Below are positions 24,100-30,946 of a stretch of DNA of 30,946 bases, piece by piece (the first letter of the stretch is position 1; each line of letters begins with the position of its first letter). The translations under genes and the position numbers were made by a program. The notes beneath the pieces are model-generated. The model did not search any database, was not told the DNA's origin, and saw only the letters and a program-made list of their open reading frames with translations. Source of the DNA: Nitrospirota bacterium (GTDB taxonomy: Bacteria > Nitrospirota_A > Leptospirillia > Leptospirillales > Leptospirillaceae); the NCBI GenBank assembly GCA_021829515.1, contig JAKBPM010000009.1:1-30946 (forward strand), given 5' to 3'.

Positions 24100-25734
24100 A
24101 TGGCAACCAATCTGAATCTTGTTCTTTCTATTCTCATCATTTGTGTTCCGTTGCTCGTTTTGGCGATGGGGCTTTTCGGGAGTCTTCTTTCCCCGAGACA
24201 GGCCCGGGTGATTGCGGGGTTAAGCACTGCAAGCTCGGGTCTTGTGTTTATCTGCGCGGTTCTCGCCTCTTTGTTGTATGCCATTGGCGGAAAAGTCCAG
24301 ACGATCACCGCTTTTTCTTATCCATTGCCTAGAAACTCAGGACATTTTGCACTGAGTATCCTGATCAATCCTGTCACGGTGATGATGCTTTCCCTGGTTT
24401 CATTCGTAGGGTTTGTCGTTGCCCGCTTTTCGAGCAATTACCTTCAGGGGGAGCAAAATCAGGGGCGATTCTACACTTGGCTCAATCTGACGCTCGCATC
24501 CATCCTGACGATGATTGTCTCCGGGAACATGCTGATGTTCACACTTGCATGGATTTCCACCAGCCTTTGCCTGCATCACCTTCTGGTGTTTTATCCGGAA
24601 CGTTCGGGAGCAGTCCTTGCGGCCCGAAAAAAATGGATTGTCAGCCGTGTTGCCGAAACAAGTCTTTTCATAGCTGTTTTATTGATCGGATCGACTCTCC
24701 ACAGCATGCAGTTTGAGACCGTTTTTCATCTCATGTCGGCAGGAGTCGGGCCGATGCCGGTCGCCCTTCAATGGGCAAGCGGATTCATAGTGTTGACAGC
24801 GGCGCTCAAAACGGCCCAGTTCCCATTGCAAGGCTGGCTGATTCAGGTCATGGAAGCTCCAACTCCGGTGTCGGCTTTGTTGCATGCGGGAATTGTCAAT
24901 GCCGGTGCTTTTCTGGTGGTGCGCATGAGTCCGATTATGTCCCAGTCGATAATCGCCTCTGATGTATTGGCGATTATTGGACTCTTAACGATTGCCGCTG
25001 CCGGACTGGTCATGATGACCCAAACCAGTCTCAAGGTCTATCTGGCCTGGACGACAACCGCCCAGATGGGTTTCATGTTGCTGGAATGCGGTCTTGGTCT
25101 TTACAGCCTGGCCATGCTGCATCTGGTCGGACATTCGTTATACAAGGCGCATGCCTTTCTTTCATCCGGCAGTGGCGTCGATCTCTTTCGTGCGCCGGCA
25201 GTCCGTCCTGCCCAGGACACTCCGACAGTGGGCCAGTGGATTGTCGTGGCAGCCTTCTCGGTTCTGGTCACCATTGGTATCGGGTCTTTATTTGGTGTGA
25301 CGACAGAGCACCAGCCTGCACTTCTTGCATTGGGATCAATCCTTGGAGTCGCCATGACCCAGTTGATCCTCCAGTCTTTCAAGGCGGGAATGGGTGCAGC
25401 TTTTATCGCACGTGCAGCCTTTATGGGGGCGCTGGTTTGTACCTCTTATTTCAGTCTGCATGCCGCATTCCATTACATGTTGGCATCGAGTTTGCCGGCA
25501 GTGCGCTTGATCAACGGTCCCGCGCAGTTTGCCCTCATTGCCCTGGTGATGGTGGTGTTCCTTTCCATCCTGGTGATTCAGCAGAGCTTGCCGAAATTTT
25601 TGGGCAATCCATTCTCTCGCAGAGTTTATGTCTATCTTTATAACGGATTGTATGTCGATATCCCCTTTTCAAGACTGGTAAGCCGTATCTGGGGAATACG
25701 CTCCACTTCATTGACCCAAGCCAAAGGAGTCTGA
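24100..25734 (+). CDS. dabB: DabB, NuoL/NdhF-like subunit of the inorganic-carbon accumulator
   Basis: A 544-residue multi-pass membrane protein of the proton-antiporter (NuoL/MrpA/NdhF) family. The core motifs ALKTAQFPLQGWLIQVMEAP and SALLHAGIVNAGAFLVVR are present, and about 13 transmembrane helices are visible. Its partner DUF2309 gene begins 2 nt after the stop, which identifies the pair as DabB-DabA rather than part of complex I. DabB is thought to couple ion flow to CO2 hydration by DabA at the inner membrane. I chose ATG 24100 (GAGGAG seven bases upstream) over an in-frame ATG at 24064. Confidence 0.93.
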   Translation: MATNLNLVLSILIICVPLLVLAMGLFGSLLSPRQARVIAGLSTASSGLVFICAVLASLLYAIGGKVQTITAFSYPLPRNSGHFALSILINPVTVMMLSLVSFVGFVVARFSSNYLQGEQNQGRFYTWLNLTLASILTMIVSGNMLMFTLAWISTSLCLHHLLVFYPERSGAVLAARKKWIVSRVAETSLFIAVLLIGSTLHSMQFETVFHLMSAGVGPMPVALQWASGFIVLTAALKTAQFPLQGWLIQVMEAPTPVSALLHAGIVNAGAFLVVRMSPIMSQSIIASDVLAIIGLLTIAAAGLVMMTQTSLKVYLAWTTTAQMGFMLLECGLGLYSLAMLHLVGHSLYKAHAFLSSGSGVDLFRAPAVRPAQDTPTVGQWIVVAAFSVLVTIGIGSLFGVTTEHQPALLALGSILGVAMTQLILQSFKAGMGAAFIARAAFMGALVCTSYFSLHAAFHYMLASSLPAVRLINGPAQFALIALVMVVFLSILVIQQSLPKFLGNPFSRRVYVYLYNGLYVDIPFSRLVSRIWGIRSTSLTQAKGV

Positions 25735-25736
25735 CC

Positions 25737-28280
25737 ATGAGTCTCTCAATAACCCAAGACCGGGAAGAAAAAGCGAATCATCTATCTGTTTCACTGAAAC
25801 CCATCATCGATTCGGTTTGCCATCGGATCGCTCCGCTCTGGCCGCTCGATGCTTTTGTGGCCGTAAGCCCTTATTTTGGCCTGAGGGATCAGGATTTTGA
25901 GAAGGCCAATGAAACGCTGGGCAGGGTTGCCGGATCCTCCCTTCTCATGTCCCGCCGTTACTATGCTGAGCAAATCTCTTCAGGGCGGATCGCCAAGGCC
26001 GATCTGGAGAAGTCTCTTAAAGAACATGGTCTGGATATGACGTTTTCCGAAGTGCAGAAAAGCCTGTCCGGAGACAGACCCATTCTTCCTGAGCCGATTC
26101 CGCTGGTTTCGGATGTTTTGGGACAGAGTGAGAAGACCGAATGGAGCGTCTTTATTGTGGAACAGATCAGCCAATTTTGTGCGGCCTACTTTGACCAGGG
26201 GCAAGCCATCTGGAAAGAGCCATCCGGGAAGGAAGGGCTTTTCGGGGCATGGTATCAGTATGCCAAAATCGATCTGGCTCCCAGGATGATGGGACTTCGC
26301 GATGTCGGGAGCTTTGTTTCCAGGCTTCCGATGAATGCGGAGGAGACGATTGCTCTTGTCGTCAAGAAGCTCGCCATTCCTGCGGATATGATCGAACACT
26401 ATCTCCTTGCCAATTTGATGTCGGTGGGAGGTTGGGCTTCCTGGACACGCTACCTCCAGTGGGAAAAAGAACTGGTTGGCGGAGGGGAGAGCTCCATCAT
26501 AGATCTTCTTGCCATCAGGCTTGCATGGGAGTTGATTCTGTTCAACGCCCGGAATGTGACTGAATGGGCAAAAATTTGGAAAAAAGTGGCGGGAGCCATC
26601 AGAAATTCTTCAGAGAAAGGGATCATGCCCCCTACGCAATTGGATTTTGCCCTGCAAACAGCCTTTGAGCTGAGCTATCAGAAAAGTGTGATTGCGGAGC
26701 TTTCCCATCCGAGTCGACAGTCAGGGACAAAGAGTTCTTCATCTGTCCGGCCGTCCGTACAGGCCGCATTCTGTATCGATGTGCGTTCGGAGATTTACCG
26801 TAGAGCACTGGAAACAGTTGCTCCGACGGTTCAAACGATTGGGTTCGCCGGATTTTTCGGGGCATTCATGGAGTTTGTTCCATTGGGGGCATCAGAACCG
26901 AGGATCCATCTTCCGGTCCTTTTGACGCCAGGTTGGCAGGGCCACGAGCGAATTCGCGGGGGCAGCGACCATGATGTCAAAAAGGCGATCCGCCAACGTC
27001 GGGAAAATTTGCATGGAGCGAATACCTGGAAGAGTTTCAAGAGTTCCCCATCCTCCTGTTTTTCTTTTGTGGAATCGACCGGATTGCTTTATGGGGCAAA
27101 ACTGCTGGGGGATAGCTTCGGATGGAGCAGGCCAGTACCCCATCCATCAACCAAAGGAGTTCACTCCTCGGTCAAGGGGCGTCTTGTTCCAACGTTGGAG
27201 TCGGTTTCCCACGGACAGGATATTACGAAAACCAGGCAGAAGGCAGCGGAATCACCCACGGTCGGCATCCCGATGACAGATCGGGGGGGATTGGCAGAAA
27301 TCATTCTGCGGGCGATGTCTATGACCAGTAATTTCGCCAGACTGGTGCTTCTGGTCGGCCATGGAAGCAGCACGTTCAATAATCCTTATGCAACAGGCCT
27401 GGATTGTGGTGCCTGTGCAGGGCAAACAGGTGAGGTGAGCGCCAGGGTCATCGCTGCGTTACTGAATGAATCGAAAGTTCGTGAAGAGCTTTCTCAAAAA
27501 GGGATCAAGATTCCCTCCGACACTCGCTTTGTGGGTGCGTTGCACGACACGACAGTTGACACAATCGATCTGTTTGATATCGAGGGACTGGAGTCGACCC
27601 ACGCGGATGATCTGAAACAGCTGAAGCAGTGGTTGGCGGAAGCAGGGCAATTGACCAGAATGGAGCGTTCAACGCTTTTGGGGATCAATGATGCTGCTCC
27701 CGAGATAGTCGATGCACTGGTCCATGAACGCAGCCGGGACTGGTCGCAGGTTCGTCCGGAATGGGGGCTTGCCGGAAATGCTGCCTTTATCGCTGCTCCA
27801 CGAACGAGAACAGTGGGGATCAATCTTTCGGGAAGATCATTCCTGCATGATTACGACTGGCGGAAAGATGAGGGTTTTGGAGTTCTGGAGCTCATCATGA
27901 CCGCGCCAATGGTGGTCGCCAACTGGATCAACATGCAGTATTACGCTTCGGTTGTGGATAACAGAAGATACGGTAGTGGAAACAAGGTGCTGCACAATAT
28001 TGTCGGGGGGGCGATCGGTGTGCTGGAGGGAAATGGCGGGGACTTGCGCGTCGGTCTTCCGATGCAGTCGCTTCATGACGGAGAGCGTTGGGTGCACGAA
28101 CCCCTTCGACTGAACGTCTTTCTCGAGGCACCGAAGTCGGCAATCGATAACATTATCGCCAAACATGAACTCGTACGCGAATTGATCGAGAATCGATGGC
28201 TGTTCGTTTTCGAAATCGACAATGAACAAGGAGGAATCTACCAGAGAACAACGGACAAACAATGGAAACGAGTGTCATAA
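25737..28280 (+). CDS. dabA: DabA, DUF2309 zinc subunit of the inorganic-carbon accumulator
   Basis: An 847-residue DUF2309 (UPF0753) protein. The beta-carbonic-anhydrase-like zinc site is complete: C346 and D348 in AFCIDVRSE, H542 in VGHGSST, and C557 in LDCGACAG. The spacings (two between first pair, 15 between His and Cys) equal those of the studied Halothiobacillus DabA. DabA with DabB converts CO2 to trapped bicarbonate one-way, powered by an ion gradient. Its AAAGGAG ribosome site lies within the last codons of dabB, indicating coupled translation. No terminator is obvious after the stop. Confidence 0.95.
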   Translation: MSLSITQDREEKANHLSVSLKPIIDSVCHRIAPLWPLDAFVAVSPYFGLRDQDFEKANETLGRVAGSSLLMSRRYYAEQISSGRIAKADLEKSLKEHGLDMTFSEVQKSLSGDRPILPEPIPLVSDVLGQSEKTEWSVFIVEQISQFCAAYFDQGQAIWKEPSGKEGLFGAWYQYAKIDLAPRMMGLRDVGSFVSRLPMNAEETIALVVKKLAIPADMIEHYLLANLMSVGGWASWTRYLQWEKELVGGGESSIIDLLAIRLAWELILFNARNVTEWAKIWKKVAGAIRNSSEKGIMPPTQLDFALQTAFELSYQKSVIAELSHPSRQSGTKSSSSVRPSVQAAFCIDVRSEIYRRALETVAPTVQTIGFAGFFGAFMEFVPLGASEPRIHLPVLLTPGWQGHERIRGGSDHDVKKAIRQRRENLHGANTWKSFKSSPSSCFSFVESTGLLYGAKLLGDSFGWSRPVPHPSTKGVHSSVKGRLVPTLESVSHGQDITKTRQKAAESPTVGIPMTDRGGLAEIILRAMSMTSNFARLVLLVGHGSSTFNNPYATGLDCGACAGQTGEVSARVIAALLNESKVREELSQKGIKIPSDTRFVGALHDTTVDTIDLFDIEGLESTHADDLKQLKQWLAEAGQLTRMERSTLLGINDAAPEIVDALVHERSRDWSQVRPEWGLAGNAAFIAAPRTRTVGINLSGRSFLHDYDWRKDEGFGVLELIMTAPMVVANWINMQYYASVVDNRRYGSGNKVLHNIVGGAIGVLEGNGGDLRVGLPMQSLHDGERWVHEPLRLNVFLEAPKSAIDNIIAKHELVRELIENRWLFVFEIDNEQGGIYQRTTDKQWKRVS

Positions 28281-28365
28281 GAGGTCGAATGGCTGACCTA
28301 TAGCAAGTTTCAGGGAAAGGCCAGAAGGGGATGGGGTTCATCTTTCCTATGATATGGAGGGAAAG

Positions 28366-28541
28366 ATGGCCCCTGATCTGAATCAACGTGATCTGATCCG
28401 CTTGCTAAAGAGAACAGGTCTGTGGAGTTTTCGGAGCTCATCACGAGTCTCTTTGATCATGGTCGGGGAAATCTTTATTCCCAATGCGGCACGCATGAAG
28501 GGTGTCTCATTCGGAAGATCACCCGCTATCAGAGATTCTGA
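28366..28541 (+). pseudogene. Small gene with an apparent frameshift
   Basis: An ATG with an excellent GGAGGGAAAG site begins MAPDLNQRDLIRLLK; after about 15 codons the natural-looking protein continues in the -1 frame (KENRSVEFSELITSLFDHG... to ...RKITRYQRF, stop TGA at 28539-28541). Joining the frames near 28405-28410 gives about 59 residues of balanced, amphipathic sequence. Without a shift, frame one runs to 28557 with Ser/Arg-rich, less natural composition. Suggests loss of one base, or programmed slippage. Family not recognised. It lies between dabA and the GAF gene. Confidence 0.4.
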
Positions 28542-28566
28542 AGCGGCGGGGAAATGAGATCCGGAC

Positions 28567-30687
28567 GTGGGCTCTTTGTTGAGCCATTTTGAAAAAACAC
28601 GGGGGTTCCAGAAAATTATGTCTCCATCCCGGAAATATCATTTCAGCGACCAGGGCGTGTTTCGTCAGAATCGACTTTGCCGAGCTCTTGCACGCATTGA
28701 TCGTTTGATTCTCACCGGCCCATCACAGGAGAGCCTGCTCCGGATGACCTGCTTCATTCTCTTTGAAGAATTGCAGGTCTTTTCGGTCCGGATTGCCCTT
28801 TGTGATCCGGAAAACCGGTCAGGGAGATGTGTCGTTTATGAAGGGCAAAAGCTTAAGGATGACACCAGTTTCCGGGATCAGCGGCTATTGGAAGAGATTA
28901 TCCAAGCCAGAGAAACGATTGTCTGGACAGATGCAATGGAGATCCAGTCCGGGGATTTACAGAGGAATGACCGCTATGGAAGCGGAATCGCTTCCATAGC
29001 CGCTTTCCCCCTGATTTCAGGGGAAACAGTTCATGGGGCGCTGATCGTCGAATCGGATGAGACGGATTATTTCGATCCGGATCTGATCTCCCTTTTCATC
29101 TTTTTGTCCGGGAACATTGCCTTGTTCCTCGACAACATGGTGAAAGAGGTGAGACGCAAACATCATGAAAGCCGGGCAACGATCCTTCTGAAATGGATGG
29201 AAGAGCTGACCCGGGAAACAGAACTTCCGGATCTTTTCAAGGGAGCGCTGGAGGCCATTTGCCATTTGACCAATTCCGACAACGGGGAGGTTGTTCTCTG
29301 GAATCCTTCCTTGCGTGCTTTCTCATTGCGGGCAGTGATCTCGCGCGATCCGGTCATTTCCATGGAACCGCTCCTCGAAAAAACGCTGAAAATGGGAGAA
29401 GGGGCAGCCGGAAGGGTCATAGAAACAGGAACGTCACTCCTGATAGAAGATTATCAAAGCTTCTCATGGGCTCTTCCTGAAGTCAGGACATTGGGAATGA
29501 TGGCGGAGATCGCTGTTCCGGTCAAGAACCGCCAAAGGACGGTCGGAGCGCTTGTGGTCGGTACGTTCGGGCAAAAGAAGCTTGATGTGCAGGACCTTCC
29601 TTTTCTGGAGGCGATGGGGAGACAGCTTGGGGCGGTTCTGGAACACGTTCGTCTGGCAGAACACCAGGCAACCCTTCTGGAGACGATCAAGGAGATCGCT
29701 CTTGAAAAAGAGGTCGACGGGCTCATTGAACGGGCGCTGGATTCTTTTTGCCGGATGACCGGAGCGGATTATGGAGGGATTTGTCTTGCGGAGAAGGAAT
29801 CGGGACATTTTCTCTGGAAGTCCCTCTTTCGGGCGCATCCGGAATTTCCGGATCCTTTTGAATTCCATAATGGAGTTTCGAGTGATTCTCTGTCCGGCAA
29901 CTTTTCTCAATCGGGAAAGGGAATCCTGATTGATGATTCTCCCGGATATGAGGCTCTTTTTCCAGAGCGTTCCATGTTGGGAGCAAAGAGTTTTATGGCA
30001 GTTCCCTTTTTAGAATCACAGGCAGTGTGGATTGCGAGTACTCATCCGATTTTCCGTTTTGACCCTTTCGATCTCTCCCTCCTTGAAGTTCTGGTTCAGG
30101 AGATAGCGATTGCCCATAGAAGGATTCTTTCCGAGCAGGCACGTTTGAAATCGGAGGAAAGGCTGAGCATCCTGATCGAAAACCTTCCCGAAGCCATTTT
30201 TTTTAAGGACGGTGAAGGGCGATGGGAAACGGTCAATCCCTCCGGACTGCGTCTGTTCGGACTTGAAGAACAAAGCGAATGGATAGGTAAAACGGACAGT
30301 GAGATCTGCTCGGGATCTTCCCGTATGGCTCCGATCATTAAGGGATGTATCCGCTCGGATGCTCTGGCATGGGAATCCGGAAAGGCTACAAAGGAGATCG
30401 AGGTCTTTTCTGATTCGGATGGAAATATGGTCATTCTGGATGTTGCAAAGGTTCCTCTTTTTCATCCGGACGGATCGCGAAAGGGGCTTGTGATCTCTGC
30501 CCAGGATATTACAGAGAGGAAGAGAAATGAAGAGCGTATCGAGCATATGGCGGCGCACGATGCCCTGACAGATCTCCCCAACCGGCGTGTTTTTATCGAG
30601 CGTATAGGTCAAATGCTCCACCGGTCGGGGAGGGAGCATGAACGCTTTGCTGTTGGAATTCTTGAGCATGATGTTTCAAGGTGGTGA
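28567..30687 (+). pseudogene. Triple-GAF/PAS sensor with broken GGDEF domain
   Basis: The frame encodes about 706 residues: three GAF-like domains (about 40-200, 205-370, 375-525), a PAS domain (about 530-655, NLPEAIFFKDGEGRWETVNP, ending in SAQDITERKR) and the first part of a GGDEF domain (HDALTDLPNRRVFIERIGQM). It then goes out of frame at GILEHD. One missing base near 30673 explains it, because the other frame continues FKVVNDRLGHQ, a classical GGDEF segment. No GGDEF signature follows, so the active site is absent and a diguanylate cyclase is ruled out. The sensory part may still be made. Start is uncertain: GTG 28567 or ATG 28618. Confidence 0.8.
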
Positions 30688-30795
30688 ATGATCGTCTGGG
30701 TCATCAAAAATGTGACGGATGTCCGCTATCAGGTTGAGCAGCTGGTTCTGGAGCTTAAAAAGAGTATTGAAAGGGTCCAGACCGTGAAACTTTAG
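30688..30795 (+). other. Short frame after the broken GGDEF gene, possible gene remnant
   Basis: Directly after the TGA of the GAF/PAS gene, ATG 30688 opens a 35-codon frame whose last 28 codons (VTDVRYQVEQLVLELKKSI, ending in VQTVKL) look like the amphipathic C-terminus of a real protein. Its first codons overlap the FKVVNDRLGHQ remnant in another frame. The best reading is a junction where the rest of the GGDEF domain and the start of another gene were deleted. It could also be a genuine 35-aa protein. Confidence 0.35.
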
Positions 30796-30874
30796 GAAAC
30801 ACTGCGATCTGCGCCCGTTTTGGGCCCTTTGTGTGTCACTGTTATGGTTGTTCAGTTGCAGGAAAGGCGTAAGG

Positions 30875-30946
30875 ATGCCAACAGAAAGGGATGTCTCTTT
30901 TTACCGTGGGAAGAAGATTGCCCTGTTGACCCAGCATGGAAAGGAG
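30875..30946 (+). CDS. Start of a DUF6671-like gene (cut by window end)
   Basis: ATG 30875 with an AGGAAAGG site upstream opens a frame to the window end: MPTERDVSFYRGKKIALLTQ then HGKE. The pattern YxGKKIALLTQHGKE resembles the N-terminus of DUF6671-family proteins. Only 24 codons are visible, so the call is tentative. Confidence 0.5.
   Translation, partial: MPTERDVSFYRGKKIALLTQHGKE

Noticed and set aside
23909..24115. 68-codon frame after an optimal AAGGAGG, overlapping dabB
   Set aside because: GTG is 11 nt from the site, composition is Arg/Lys/Cys-rich with no resemblance to a protein family, and it runs into dabB out of frame. Could at most be a leader peptide.
1..30946. CRISPR arrays, tRNA/rRNA genes, insertion sequences, prophage genes
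   Set aside because: No regularly spaced repeats, cloverleaf genes, transposase or integrase motifs, or terminal repeats were seen.

Overview
The window is about 31 kb of bacterial chromosome with densely packed genes, short intergenic gaps, many ATGA/GTGA overlaps and moderate GC. The gene set suggests an autotrophic, aerobic, motile Gram-negative bacterium; a Leptospirillum-like iron oxidiser (Nitrospirota) fits best, but this is inference from content and not a database match. I see no tRNA, rRNA, CRISPR array, insertion sequence or phage gene.

Layout. 1-3.5 kb: serS (minus) diverges from a plus-strand run of gpsA, a WrbA-like quinone reductase and a DUF971 protein. 3.5-5.0 kb: a minus-strand pair of an MBL-fold diiron protein (ODP type) and a cytoplasmic chemoreceptor with no sensor domain, behind a good promoter. 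5.1-8.5 kb (minus): a small gene interrupted by an in-frame TGA, truA, a Nudix hydrolase, a small hypothetical, and mrp/apbC. 8.5-14.7 kb (minus): a complete isc operon (iscR-iscS-iscU-iscA-hscB-hscA-fdx-iscX) plus one unknown gene, driven by a near-consensus promoter with an Rrf2-type palindrome at the start. Its IscS has lost the PLP lysine and the other main PLP contacts but keeps the sulfur-accepting Cys328 loop. 14.7-17.8 kb (minus): a three-gene membrane operon of a CorC/CNNM protein, a signal-anchored protein and a membrane protein with a degenerate PLD-like domain.

17.8-22.2 kb: a strong promoter with a 140-nt leader drives a 37-aa single-pass membrane protein ending in a textbook terminator. 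Then come a lipoprotein (LPP20-like plus DUF4384-like), a beta-carbonic anhydrase (minus), a tandem HD/HD-GYP protein and a CDGSH iron-sulfur protein. 22.2-28.3 kb: an inorganic-carbon locus with two near-identical DUF2294 (YbcI-type) genes followed by dabB and dabA. One element of the same design (GGAAG, a two-part hairpin, then an abutting 13-bp intrinsic terminator) lies before the first DUF2294 gene and another before dabB. These look like twin attenuator leaders or twin small RNAs. 28.3-30.9 kb: a small gene that appears frameshifted, a triple-GAF/PAS protein whose GGDEF domain is broken by a one-base deletion and truncation, and the start of a DUF6671-like gene.

How it fits together: carbonic anhydrase, DUF2294 and DabB/DabA supply bicarbonate for CO2 fixation; the isc operon and Mrp build and deliver Fe-S clusters; the ODP/chemoreceptor pair probably steers motility by oxygen and iron; HD-GYP and the broken GGDEF protein touch c-di-GMP signalling. 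The observations most worth following are the IscS without a PLP site, the twin leader elements at the dab locus, and the ODP-chemoreceptor pair.
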